From the NCBI RefSeq assembly GCF_913061305.1, contig NZ_CAJXST010000006.1, forward strand, positions 1 to 64,000: DNA of 64,000 nt, given 5' to 3'. This stretch comes from an uncultured Porticoccus sp. GTDB taxonomy: Bacteria > Pseudomonadota > Gammaproteobacteria > Pseudomonadales > Porticoccaceae. The notes under the pieces are model-generated. The model worked only from the letters and a program-made list of their open reading frames with translations. It had not been told where the DNA came from and ran no database searches. Of this stretch, positions 15,649 through 24,494 are shown piece by piece (within the stretch, counting starts at the first letter, position 1; each line of letters starts with the position of its first letter). A program made the position numbers and the translations under genes.

Positions 15649-15662
15649 ATGAGAGATATTTA

Positions 15663-15980
15663 ATGAACTGGTTTATTTTGTTTGTTGCCGGTCTTCTCGA
15701 AATCGGCTGGGCTATTGGATTGAAGTACACAGAGGGCTTCACACGACTATGGCCAACCGTGGGGACAGTGATTTCACTGGTGGTCAGCTTCGTGCTGCTT
15801 GGTATAGCCATGCGGTCACTGCCTGTGGGAACGGCTTATGCTGTCTGGGTTGGTATCGGTGCCGTTGGCACAGCGATTTTGGGGATATTCCTGTTCGGCG
15901 AGTCCGCCGATCTGCCCAGAATACTGAGCCTTTGCCTGATTTGTGCCGGCATTGTTGGCCTCAAACTTACCCATGCCTGA
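15663..15980 (+). CDS. sugE: SugE/Gdx small multidrug resistance exporter
   Basis: A 105-residue four-helix inner-membrane transporter of the SMR family. The essential membrane Glu is in [16 protein letters not shown] (Glu13). The blocks [20 protein letters not shown] and [13 protein letters not shown] follow the SugE/Gdx subgroup rather than EmrE. Members of this subgroup export guanidinium with protons as a dual-topology dimer. It is a single, full-length gene. The possible guanidine-II element just upstream would fit its substrate. Confidence 0.93.
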   Translation: MNWFILFVAGLLEIGWAIGLKYTEGFTRLWPTVGTVISLVVSFVLLGIAMRSLPVGTAYAVWVGIGAVGTAILGIFLFGESADLPRILSLCLICAGIVGLKLTHA

Positions 15981-16214
15981 TAAACGACTGAAAAGTCTGG
16001 ACTTTTAGGTCCATGACCTGTGTTCAGATGACTCCGCCAGCTGGTTCGGCCTCGGCCCGCTTTTCTTCAGCACTTTATGTCAGCGCCCGGCAAATAACTC
16101 CTGACTGTTAGACGTTCCTGCCCTTCTGCCTGCGTCAATTTGTCGCATGTTCTGTTTTTCGCCTGTCTTTTAGAATAGCGCTCTTTTTGAGTCTTCACTA
16201 AGGAGTGGCTTGTT

Positions 16215-18332
16215 TTGACTTTCATCTATTCCCGCGTAATGAAACGTTTTATTTTCCATGCTGTACTGGCCACGGGTCTCCCGGTCGTTTTGCTGGCAGC
16301 TTCACACGCTGAGGAGACTGTAGAAGAAATTATCCTTATCAAGCCTCAGCAAACGATGCCTACAACAACGGGCGACGCCACCAGTTTACTGGGCGACCAG
16401 GGTGTCAATTTTTCTGCTGCCGGTGGCATTTCCCAGTTACCCAGCATTCGCGGAATGAATGGTGATCGGGTCAAAGTACTCATTGACGGCGGTGAAATTA
16501 CTTCTGCCTGTGCAAACCATATGAATCCCCCGCTTTCCTATATGGACGCCAGCCGTATTTCATCGACGACGGTCCTGAGTGGAATTACCCCTGTCAGTAT
16601 GGGCGGCGACAGTATCGCCGGCACAATTTCAGTCAATTCCCGCAAACCCGCCTATTCTGATTCCGACGAACTGCTTATGCAGGGTTCTATTGGGGCCATT
16701 TACGAAAGCAATGGGCAGCGCCATGGCGAATACTTGAACGCTACCATTGCCAACAGCAATCTAAGTCTGGGTTACAGCGGTAGCCTGGACCGCTCCGACA
16801 GCTATCGCGATGGCAGTGGCGACAAAGTTCTTGATACGCTCTATCGTTCAGAAAATCACGCCATTACCTTTGGTGCCAGAGGTGAAGTTCAGGAGCTCGT
16901 CCTGAAACTCACCCACCAGAAAGTACACTATCAAGGCTTTCCCAATCAGTACATGGACATGGTAGGCAATAAAGGTGACGGCGTTATTGTCAACTACCTC
17001 CACGATTTCAGCTGGATGAAACTGGATGTCCTGTTTAGCTGGAATGATGTCGAGCATGAAATGGGTTTTTTCACCGAGGAGAAGACCGGCACGATGCCCA
17101 TGTATACCGAGGGCAAGGACATGGGTTACGTCCTGAAGGCAGAATTCCCACTGTCAGAGCAACACACATTGCGTATCGGCAATGAATACCACAAATTTGA
17201 ACTCGACGACTGGTGGCCTGCTGTGCCCGGCTCAATGATGATGGGCCCCGATGACTATATCAATATCAATGATGGCGAGCGCACCCGCTACGCGCTGTGG
17301 GCTGAATCAGAATATCGGATCAATACATCCTGGACCGCTCTCTACGGTATTCGCTACGAGCATGTCATTACCGATACCGATGATGTGCAACCCTACAACA
17401 CCATGCCGATGATCATGATGAGCCCCAACCTTGATGCACCGGCTGCAACTGCGTTTAATGCTCGCAATCACAAGCAGGTTGATGACAACATCGATTTAAC
17501 CCTGCTGTTCCGCTACCAGCCTACGTCCGAGGATACTGTAGAGTTTGGCTACGCACGCAAAACCCGCTCACCCAACCTCTATGAGCGCTACACATGGGGC
17601 AGGAACACCATGGCAATGACCATGATTGGCTGGTATGGCGACGGCAATGGCTATGTGGGTGATATTGACCTGGATCCGGAAACTGCACATACCCTGAGCG
17701 CCGCCTATAGCAAAAAGGCTTCAGATAGCCGTTGGGAATACACCATCAGTCCCTATTACACCTACGTGGATGATTTTATTGATGCTACTCAGATCGGTAC
17801 ATTCAATCCGAGAATGGTAATGTCCGTTACACGACCCAGGTTGCAATTTACCAATATCGACGCCGAGTTTTACGGTCTGGATGTAAATGGCTCCCACCTT
17901 CTTTCCCAATCTGGCAAGTGGGGCACCGTGAACCTGAAAGCCCGTGCGTCCTACACCCGAGGCAAACGCAAGGACGGCCCGGAAGACCTCTACCACATCA
18001 TGCCACTTAATGTGAAAATCGCTTTGGAACAGTCTTTTCAGCAGTGGGCCAATACCATTGAACTGGAGTGGGTCGATGAAAAAGACGACGTGGACCGGAT
18101 TCGTCTGGAAAATAAAACGGCCAAATATACCCTCCTGAACATATTCACCCAATACCGCTGGCATAACACCACGCTCAATTTTGGTGTACGTAATCTGCTG
18201 GATGAGAGCCATGACTTGCCTTTGGGTGGTGTCAGTCTGGCCCAATGGCGTGATGACGGCATGACGGGGCCCTTTGAATCACTCCACGGTCCCGGCCGCT
18301 CTGCAGAGATGGGAATTCGTTACGACTTTTAG
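16215..18332 (+). CDS. TonB-dependent copper receptor, OprC/NosA-like
   Basis: A 705-residue outer-membrane receptor. TTG 16215 is preferred because AGGAG lies at 16201-16205; ATG 16239 is an alternative. After the signal peptide (to about residue 32) comes the plug domain (about 45-170), then a beta-barrel ending in Phe. The plug carries CANHM (99-103), the CxxxM copper-binding motif of OprC. The protein is unusually Met-rich (MPMYTEGKDM, TMPMIMM, NTMAMTM), as expected for copper handling. No TonB box was confirmed. It is the only metal receptor in the window and has a strong hairpin after it. Confidence 0.88.
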   Translation: MTFIYSRVMKRFIFHAVLATGLPVVLLAASHAEETVEEIILIKPQQTMPTTTGDATSLLGDQGVNFSAAGGISQLPSIRGMNGDRVKVLIDGGEITSACANHMNPPLSYMDASRISSTTVLSGITPVSMGGDSIAGTISVNSRKPAYSDSDELLMQGSIGAIYESNGQRHGEYLNATIANSNLSLGYSGSLDRSDSYRDGSGDKVLDTLYRSENHAITFGARGEVQELVLKLTHQKVHYQGFPNQYMDMVGNKGDGVIVNYLHDFSWMKLDVLFSWNDVEHEMGFFTEEKTGTMPMYTEGKDMGYVLKAEFPLSEQHTLRIGNEYHKFELDDWWPAVPGSMMMGPDDYININDGERTRYALWAESEYRINTSWTALYGIRYEHVITDTDDVQPYNTMPMIMMSPNLDAPAATAFNARNHKQVDDNIDLTLLFRYQPTSEDTVEFGYARKTRSPNLYERYTWGRNTMAMTMIGWYGDGNGYVGDIDLDPETAHTLSAAYSKKASDSRWEYTISPYYTYVDDFIDATQIGTFNPRMVMSVTRPRLQFTNIDAEFYGLDVNGSHLLSQSGKWGTVNLKARASYTRGKRKDGPEDLYHIMPLNVKIALEQSFQQWANTIELEWVDEKDDVDRIRLENKTAKYTLLNIFTQYRWHNTTLNFGVRNLLDESHDLPLGGVSLAQWRDDGMTGPFESLHGPGRSAEMGIRYDF

Positions 18333-18354
18333 CAAGCTTTCAATCAACCTCTCT

Positions 18355-18418
18355 CCAACAGAGGGCACATCTTGCCCTCTGTTGGCCTATCGCCACGCCT
18401 CCCCCCCCCCTCTTTTTT
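18355..18418 (+). terminator. strong hairpin and C/T tract after the copper receptor
   Basis: A perfect 13-bp stem (CCAACAGAGGGCA at 18355-18367, TGCCCTCTGTTGG at 18373-18385) is followed 15 bases later by ten C residues and a TTTTTT run (to 18418). The stem is strong but is separated from its T run, so it may act as an mRNA-stabilising hairpin as well as a terminator. Confidence 0.65.
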
Positions 18419-18722
18419 GCAGTATCGGAATCATAGCTCTCCCACCACACCTGCACGAATCGATTCGCAGGGGTACAGCCCCCTTGGGGGCATGCCCCGA
18501 GGAGCTGAGTGGATGACATAGGGGATACTTGGTTTAGGGTACGTTCCATGCTTTTTATACCCACCCATCGGCTCTAAAGACCATATAGCTCCCGACCCGG
18601 GGAGCGGCCTTGACAGCCTAACCACCTGTTCTAACATAACTTTTAAGCCAGTTGTAAATGCAATTTACTCCGGTAGCACCCATATGGTTTACGGAAAAGC
18701 CTTACAAGCAGACGGACAGACC

Positions 18723-18803
18723 CTGACGACAACAGACCGAACACGGCAACCGTTTTATCGTTGCAGCTCTGCTGCTACAAAGCTGCGGGGATTGGTGCGT
18801 CAG
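18723..18803. other. solitary attC-like remnant
   Basis: An 81-bp dyad-bounded stretch: CTGACG (18723-18728) and CGTCAG (18798-18803). Its interior (CGTTGCAGCT, then GCTACAAAGCTGCGG) closely follows the two attC sites at 1426 and 2126. The right core reads GCGTCAGG where GCGTTAGG is expected, so it looks decayed. It lies just before a gene that starts with its own AGGAGG site, as cassette genes do. Confidence 0.4.
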
Positions 18804-18826
18804 GCCTCTCAAGTCAGGAGGAAATA

Positions 18827-19432
18827 ATGAATGACTTCTTTTCAAATCTGACCAACCCTTTTCGATCTCTCGTTGCCGCCCTTGAGAAGCGGGATGAATA
18901 CACGGCGGGTCATGATCAGCGAACGAAGCTGATTGCGGTGGATATCGGAGAGCAATGTGGGCTGGAAGCTGAGGAGCTGGCGATCCTCGAAATTGCGGCG
19001 TCTGTGCACGATATCGGAAAAATCGGGATTCCCGATCGAATCCTGTTAAAAGCCGGGCGCCTTGACGCAGAGGAATGGGAGGTGATGAAGAACCATCCGG
19101 AGCACGGGTTCCGGATTCTCAGCACCGTCGAATCACCCTATGCGAGCCCGGTGGCCAACGTGGTTCGATACCACCATGAGGCGTTTGATGGGAGCGGATA
19201 CCCCGACGGCAAACGCAGCGAGGACATCCCTGTTCTCTCGCGTATCATCGCACTGGCCGATTGTTACGATGCCATGGCCACATCCAGGCCGTATCGTCCA
19301 GGCAAACCTCACAGCTTTATCATGAAGGTCATCCATGAGGAAAACGAATACAAATACGATCCATATTTACGTAAAAAGCTCGTAAATTGTCTGGAGAATA
19401 GCCCACTCCGCGCTCAACAGGCAGAAATCTAG
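18827..19432 (+). CDS. HD-GYP domain phosphodiesterase
   Basis: A 201-residue protein consisting almost only of an HD-GYP domain, which hydrolyses c-di-GMP. The ATG 18827 has AGGAGG seven bases upstream. Metal and signature residues are present: GHDQRTK, HDIGK (about 64-68), NHPEHG, HHEAFDGSGYPDG with the GYP triplet, and ALADCYDAM. There is no receiver or sensor domain, so input must come from elsewhere or from expression level. It follows an attC-like remnant and may once have been a cassette gene. Confidence 0.9.
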   Translation: MNDFFSNLTNPFRSLVAALEKRDEYTAGHDQRTKLIAVDIGEQCGLEAEELAILEIAASVHDIGKIGIPDRILLKAGRLDAEEWEVMKNHPEHGFRILSTVESPYASPVANVVRYHHEAFDGSGYPDGKRSEDIPVLSRIIALADCYDAMATSRPYRPGKPHSFIMKVIHEENEYKYDPYLRKKLVNCLENSPLRAQQAEI

Positions 19433-19492
19433 TGATCTCGTATTTTCGAGAAATGAACGTCACCCTGTCGCCCTCCTCTGTGGCATAAAATA

Positions 19493-20566
19493 TCACTCCA
19501 GCAACGCCACCGATTTGATCAGCATATAGAGCGACTTCCCTGCCTCGAGGCCAAGCTGACTGACTGCTCTCGAGGTCACTTCTGCCAGCACCAGTTGTCC
19601 ATCCGCAGTACGACAGGCCACCACAAAGCGGCTATCTGTTGGAGGGTCGATGCGCTCAATGGTCACGGGCAGGTGGTTTTGAATACTGATGTGGTGGGGA
19701 TCAACCAGGGACAGGCTGACATCACGGGCGCGAATAAGTATCCGGGTGGGTCGGGAGCCAGACGCTTGCTCCGCCCTGGGAATCCACAGCCGGGCTTCGG
19801 GTGGACCAAAGGGTCTGACACCATCCTCTCCGGTCTCACCCAGAGACCCCTCCAGCACCGAGACGGCACCGGCATCATCAAATAGTGGCGAGTCCGGACG
19901 CGCCAGCGACTCGTGCAACGTTTCGATGCGCTGGATGAGGCCATCCTGCAGGAATACAATCCGGTCCGCCAGGCGTTCGATCTCATCCGGGGAGTGGCTG
20001 ACCATGATGATCGGTACACCCGACTCAACCGCCATACGACCGAGAAACGGCATGATCTCGCGCCTGGTCTGGGTGTCGAGTGCCGCCATTGGCTCGTCGA
20101 GCAGCAACAGTTGTGGACTGATCAGCAAGGCCCGCCCCAGGGACACTCGCTGGCGCTGACCACCGGATAGCTGATCGATGCGGCGGCCAAACAGATCTTC
20201 AATACCCAGCATGGCGGAGACTTCGGGCGGATGCAGTCGGCGCAACAGCGCTGGGGTTCGCCTGTAGCCATAGAGCAGGTTGTCCTCCACCGACAAGTGC
20301 GGCAACAGGCTGTGTTCCTGAAAAACCAGACCGATACGCCGCCTGTGCAGTGGCACGAACTTGCTTCCCTGCTGCCATTGCTGGTCGCCAAAGCTCACTG
20401 CAGCCCCCCTGATTCGCTCCAGTCCGGCGATCAGACGCAGTAAAGTCGTTTTGCCACAACCAGAGCGGCCAAACAGCCCGGTCACGCCCTCAAGAGGCCA
20501 CTCGTGATCTACCTTGAGCTCAAAGTCTCCGCCATAACGCAGGTGAGCCTGAATACGAAGCATCAT
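19493..20566 (-). CDS. modC: molybdate ABC transporter ATP-binding protein ModC
   Basis: A 357-residue ABC ATPase. Walker A is GRSGCGKT (33-40), the signature QLSGGQRQR lies near 134, and Walker B LLLLDEP follows. The C-terminal third (about 285-357) is a TOBE/Mop domain that binds molybdate, which separates ModC from other importers. It powers molybdate or tungstate uptake with ModB and ModA. Its ATG overlaps the modB stop codon (ATGA), so the genes are translationally coupled. It is the last gene of modABC. Confidence 0.95.
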   Translation of the reverse strand: MMLRIQAHLRYGGDFELKVDHEWPLEGVTGLFGRSGCGKTTLLRLIAGLERIRGAAVSFGDQQWQQGSKFVPLHRRRIGLVFQEHSLLPHLSVEDNLLYGYRRTPALLRRLHPPEVSAMLGIEDLFGRRIDQLSGGQRQRVSLGRALLISPQLLLLDEPMAALDTQTRREIMPFLGRMAVESGVPIIMVSHSPDEIERLADRIVFLQDGLIQRIETLHESLARPDSPLFDDAGAVSVLEGSLGETGEDGVRPFGPPEARLWIPRAEQASGSRPTRILIRARDVSLSLVDPHHISIQNHLPVTIERIDPPTDSRFVVACRTADGQLVLAEVTSRAVSQLGLEAGKSLYMLIKSVALLE

Positions 20567-21249
20567 AACCGGACGACCTGAAAGCGGCGGGTGAGACTGT
20601 AAACCACCAACAGGGTGACAAAGGCGAAGACCAGCAGCATCAATGAAAGACTGTGGGCAGCCTCGTAGTTCATGGCTTCGGCATGATCGTAGATCAATAC
20701 CGACAACACCCTGGTTTCACCGGGTATGCTGCCACCGAGCATCAGGATAACGCCAAACTCACCCATGGTGTGGGCGAAGGTCAATGTGGCCGCCACCACA
20801 AAACCGCTGCGTGTCAGTGGAAAAATCACGGTACGGAAACGGTCCAGCGCCCCGGCACCAAGACTGCTGGCCACCTCGACCGGGCGCCGCCCCAGATGGC
20901 TGAAAGCTTCTGTCAGCGGCTGCACGGCAAAGGGCATGGAATAGAGAATGGATGCAATCAGAATGCCCTCAAAAGAAAAGGCAAGATGGTGCAAACCCAG
21001 GTCTTCCAGCGTTTTGCCCACAATCCCCCGCGGCCCCATTGCCACCAACAGATAAAAGCCGAGCACAGTGGGCGGCAGCACCAGGGGCAGAGAGACAATC
21101 GCCTGTACCACGTCCCTGCCACGGGAGCGCTCCTTTGCCAGCCACCAGGCAAGCGGGGTGGCCAACAGCAACAGGATTATCGTGGTGTACAGGCACAGCC
21201 GTAGGGTGACCTCAATGGCTTGCCATTCCGCAGGTCCAAATGTGTACAT
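20563..21249 (-). CDS. modB: molybdate ABC transporter permease ModB
   Basis: A 228-residue inner-membrane permease with about five helices. The coupling-loop EAA motif (EVASSLGAGALDRFRTVIFP) contacts ModC. The segments LPLVLPPTVLGFYLLVAMG and HTMGEFGVILMLGGSIPGETRVLS are hallmarks of ModB. Lies 43 bp after modA and overlaps modC by four bases. Confidence 0.95.
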   Translation of the reverse strand: MYTFGPAEWQAIEVTLRLCLYTTIILLLLATPLAWWLAKERSRGRDVVQAIVSLPLVLPPTVLGFYLLVAMGPRGIVGKTLEDLGLHHLAFSFEGILIASILYSMPFAVQPLTEAFSHLGRRPVEVASSLGAGALDRFRTVIFPLTRSGFVVAATLTFAHTMGEFGVILMLGGSIPGETRVLSVLIYDHAEAMNYEAAHSLSLMLLVFAFVTLLVVYSLTRRFQVVRL

Positions 21250-21292
21250 GGCGTTTCCTCATTCCGGGAGACCGCCGGCCCGGTGGTGTTGT

Positions 21293-22060
21293 TTACTCCG
21301 GTATGACAAAACCGTAGCGAGTCATAATGTCATGCACTTTGTCGGTCGCCATAAACCCTGCAAATGCCAGCGCTTCGGACTTATTGCCGCCGCGCCTGGT
21401 GACCACATAACCCTGAGTCAGCGGATTATGCAGAGCGTTATCGATCAGGTAGTGATCATGCCTGGCCAGCTCGGGAAACCTGGCCAGAGACAGGGCGATG
21501 ATGCCCACCTGTGCAGCGCCCGATTCAGCCATCTGGGCGGCGTGCGCAATATTCTCGCCGAACACCAGTTTGCTCTGCACAGCATCCCAAACACCTGTCG
21601 ACTGCATGGCCTCTTTGGCACGCAGGCCGTAGGGCGCATGCGAGGGCTGGGCAATGGCAATGCGGGCAATCGTATCTGAAGTCAGGTCTTCAAGGGTGAG
21701 GCTGGCGGCGTTCAGGGTGTTGCTCCAGATCACAATCCGGCCAATGGCATAGACAACCGGCTCCGTGGTTGTCAGGCCTTTGTCCTTGAGTTGCAGGGGG
21801 AAGGCAATGTCGGCCGAAAAGAAGATATCGTAGGGCGCACCATTAATGATCTGCGTGGTCATTTTCCCGGAGGAGCCGTAAATCACCTCGATGGCGGCAT
21901 CGGGGTGCGCCTCACGATAGAGTTGCACGATGTCATCCAACGCATAACGCAGGTCAGAGGCCGCTGCGATACGTACCGGGTCGCTGGCGTGCAACGCTGT
22001 GGTCAACAACAGAAGAGTCAGTATCACAAGCAGCCGACCCGGTTTTACGAATAGGGGCAT
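21293..22060 (-). CDS. modA: molybdate-binding periplasmic protein ModA
   Basis: A 255-residue periplasmic substrate-binding protein. The signal peptide spans about residues 1-25 (LLVILTLLLLTTALHA). The mature chain starts with the ModA signature RIAAASDLRYALDDI and has IEVIYGSSGKMTTQI and GAPYDIFFSAD, which line the oxyanion pocket. First gene of modABC, with a ModE operator 59 bp upstream of its start. Confidence 0.95.
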   Translation of the reverse strand: MPLFVKPGRLLVILTLLLLTTALHASDPVRIAAASDLRYALDDIVQLYREAHPDAAIEVIYGSSGKMTTQIINGAPYDIFFSADIAFPLQLKDKGLTTTEPVVYAIGRIVIWSNTLNAASLTLEDLTSDTIARIAIAQPSHAPYGLRAKEAMQSTGVWDAVQSKLVFGENIAHAAQMAESGAAQVGIIALSLARFPELARHDHYLIDNALHNPLTQGYVVTRRGGNKSEALAFAGFMATDKVHDIMTRYGFVIPE

Positions 22061-22118
22061 TGTCGATCTCCGAGCAAGGAATGGTGTGATTTTTCTGTGG
22101 CCAGACCGGATGCTCTAT

Positions 22119-22146
22119 CACGTTATATCCAACTGAATATAACGTG
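22119..22146 (-). promoter_or_regulatory. ModE operator upstream of modA
   Basis: CACGTTATAT (22119-22128), an 8-bp spacer and ATATAACGTG (22137-22146) form a perfect 10-bp inverted repeat. The core CGTTATAT-N8-ATATAACG agrees with the known ModE box. It lies between modE and modA and would repress modABC when molybdate is plentiful. Confidence 0.9.
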
Positions 22147-22195
22147 AAGAATAGGGCCAGATCGCCGGGTCGTCAACTCAGAGTGAGTATCTGAG

Positions 22196-22573
22196 TCAGT
22201 GGGGACTGCTGGGAGGGAACGGAGCCAGATGGGCCGAGAGCTCGTTCAATTCATCAGCCACTGCCGTTGCTGTCTTTTCTTCGATTCGTCGGTACAGGGC
22301 CAGCACCTGTTCACCCAGTGGTGTAATCCGGGCACCCCCACCGCCACTGCCTCCGGCGGCGGATTCAATCAGGGGTGAGGAAAAACACTGGTTCATAGTG
22401 TCAACCAGCAACCAGGCCCGACGATAGCTCATCCCCATCTGCCGGGATGCGGCCGAGATGGAACCAGTGGCAATGATGTGCTCCAGTAGTTCAGCTTTAC
22501 CGGGGCCGATAGCGATAGCTTTTCCGAAAAGGATACGTTGCCGCAGGCGCAATGACGAAGTACTTGGTTTCAT
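22196..22573 (-). CDS. modE: ModE-type transcription regulator, DNA-binding domain only
   Basis: About 125 residues from ATG 22573 (a GTG at 22612 is another possible start). It is a LysR-type winged helix like the N-terminal half of ModE: ATGSISAASRQMGMSYRRAW (recognition region), then the Gly-rich wing GGSGGGGARITPLGEQVL. The C-terminal molybdate-binding di-domain of classical ModE is absent, so how it senses molybdate is unclear; ModC's Mop domain or another protein may help. Directly upstream of modA, same strand. Confidence 0.85.
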   Translation of the reverse strand: MKPSTSSLRLRQRILFGKAIAIGPGKAELLEHIIATGSISAASRQMGMSYRRAWLLVDTMNQCFSSPLIESAAGGSGGGGARITPLGEQVLALYRRIEEKTATAVADELNELSAHLAPFPPSSPH

Positions 22574-22857
22574 AATATTGTGTTCGAGCGATACGACAGC
22601 TGATTTTGCCACAATAGGTTAGTGGCAACGAACTTAACGGTTTATCAAGGGTATCCGGAGAGTGACGCCTTTGAAGCTCGAAGCATCGCTGGCGGCTCCG
22701 CGATAACCGAGCTTCCAGGCAACCGGCACAATAAAAAACTGCTTTTGCTTTATGAGTTCTCTCCAGCCATTAAGTTACAATAATGTTGTACACACGCGAT
22801 AGCGCTATTGCCGGTTACAAAAAAGCAGGAACGGCTGAACAAAAGACGTTACACACT

Positions 22858-23478
22858 ATGAGCATCATCGAGTCGATAGCACTTCTGGGGATCATGGTTG
22901 CACTTGCGGCCATGCCAAGCACCAGTGTCGCACTGGTTGTCACACGCGCTGCCACGCTGGGCGTTAAAAACGGTATAGCGGTTGCTGCAGGAATTGTTGT
23001 CGGCGACCTGCTCTTTGTCATGTTGGTGATACTGGGTCTATCCACGCTTGCAGAGGCCCTGGGCAGCTTGTTTCTGGTCATCAGGTATCTTGGTGCAACC
23101 TATCTGATCTGGCTTGGCTTGACGTTGCTGGCAAGAAAACACACCACCGGGTTTACGACCAACAACCCGACAGGCAAAGGACGTCTCACAACAGGCTTCC
23201 TTGCCGGCCTCGCCCTGACGCTCGGGGATATCAAGGCCATTTTTTTCTACCTTAGCCTGTTTCCCATATTCATTGATTTAACCGCACTCCAGCTAACTGA
23301 TGTTTTTATTATCACGGCAATCACAGTGGTCGCTGTGGGTGGTGTAAAAGTCGTCTATGCCTTTTCAGCAGCACATATTGCCACCCTGTCGAAAGGCCTC
23401 CCGTTTGAACCCGCCATCAGAAAAACAGCCGGTGGTGTAATGATCGGAGCGGGGAGTTATCTCATTGCAAAAAGCTGA
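22858..23478 (+). CDS. LysE/RhtB family amino-acid exporter
   Basis: A 206-residue inner-membrane protein with six helices. ATG 22858 fits the family start, while the frame from 22783 adds an unlike extension. Family features: the MPSTSVALVVTRAATLGVKNGIAVAAG region, YLGATYLIWLGLTLL and the LGDIKAIFFYLSLFP segment. It exports a small amino acid or similar metabolite; the substrate cannot be read from sequence. Confidence 0.85.
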   Translation: MSIIESIALLGIMVALAAMPSTSVALVVTRAATLGVKNGIAVAAGIVVGDLLFVMLVILGLSTLAEALGSLFLVIRYLGATYLIWLGLTLLARKHTTGFTTNNPTGKGRLTTGFLAGLALTLGDIKAIFFYLSLFPIFIDLTALQLTDVFIITAITVVAVGGVKVVYAFSAAHIATLSKGLPFEPAIRKTAGGVMIGAGSYLIAKS

Positions 23479-23657
23479 CAGCCACATCCGCTGGCATAAG
23501 TCACCAATGTTAACGAGAACTGTGCATTTTCCTGTTAACATTACCCAAGGTTGGGAGCTCTATGGTCAGCAGGGGTGAACCCTGAGATGCGGTTACCACG
23601 TCTTGCCTGAGGCAGCCGACTATGCACCCTTCAAGAACAACAATAAGAGGTACCACT

Positions 23658-23897
23658 ATGCCCTTTTCTCCGGAACATCTAACCGAATTGAACTTGCTGG
23701 TCATGTTCAGCACCCCCTCACTGCAGGAGGGCATCAAGGTTCACCGACACGAGGCGGCGCCCGAACTGGTGGCGGCAGCCGAGCGCTTGCATCAAAAAGG
23801 CTTGATCACAAACAGGGATGGAGGCTACCTGACCGACCTGGGTTTCGAGACAGTCGATCACACCCAGAAACTGCTGGGGATTCTCTCAACTGACTGA
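23658..23897 (+). CDS. TIGR02647 family small protein
   Basis: A 79-residue protein from ATG 23658 with an AAGAGG site upstream. The opening PFSPEHLTELNLLVMF and the closing DGGYLTDLGFETVDHTQKLL match a conserved gammaproteobacterial family (TIGR02647). Its function is unproven, although it is sometimes listed as DNA-binding. No signal peptide or membrane helix. Confidence 0.75.
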   Translation: MPFSPEHLTELNLLVMFSTPSLQEGIKVHRHEAAPELVAAAERLHQKGLITNRDGGYLTDLGFETVDHTQKLLGILSTD

Positions 23898-23953
23898 AGC
23901 TACAAGCTGCCACTTTCGGGCACCGTATTGAACAGAAAAATTCAGGACGATGA

Positions 23954-24463
23954 ATGAAACATAAAATGACATTTTTATTTGCCATGACCTTTTTTATTAT
24001 CGGAAATGGCTATAGCCTTCTGGTGCATCAGGCCCATGCGGCTTCAGCTGAGACAAACACCCTGTGTGGTGATTTTGCCCTGCCCGGCTCGAACAAGGTT
24101 TATCTGTTTGCCTACAAAGAGCATCAGCCGCGTGAGAGTATTGCGCAGTTGGTCAGAAAGGAAACCGCCTCGGCGCTGACCGGTATTGTTGATGAGGTGG
24201 TAATCGTCCAGGATAGCGAACAGGCAAAAACAGACGGGCTCTTACTGAAAATCAAGGTGCTCAATATTGCCCGGGGCAACCTCTTCACGAGAATCGACTT
24301 CAGGTATGAGTTAATCGAAAACGTCAATAAGGCAGAAATTCTCAACGAAACCGATGTATTAACATCAAATTTTGGTTTTAACAAACTGACTGCCAATGTG
24401 GGCAGGGAAATTGTGCGCAGCATCAGCCCGACGATCGATTGTTTTGCCGCGCGCAGGCAGTAA
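23954..24463 (+). CDS. unknown exported protein
   Basis: A 169-residue protein with a signal peptide (residues 1 to about 31, ending HQAHAA). The mature part has the pattern of a small periplasmic alpha/beta domain (VYLFAYKEHQPRESIAQLV, then VVIVQDSEQAKTDGLLLKIKVL). Two cysteines, one early and one near the end, could form a disulfide. I do not recognise the family. Confidence 0.65.
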   Translation: MKHKMTFLFAMTFFIIGNGYSLLVHQAHAASAETNTLCGDFALPGSNKVYLFAYKEHQPRESIAQLVRKETASALTGIVDEVVIVQDSEQAKTDGLLLKIKVLNIARGNLFTRIDFRYELIENVNKAEILNETDVLTSNFGFNKLTANVGREIVRSISPTIDCFAARRQ

Positions 24464-24494
24464 ACCCTGCCAGCCCATCATGCTGCGGGAGCTG

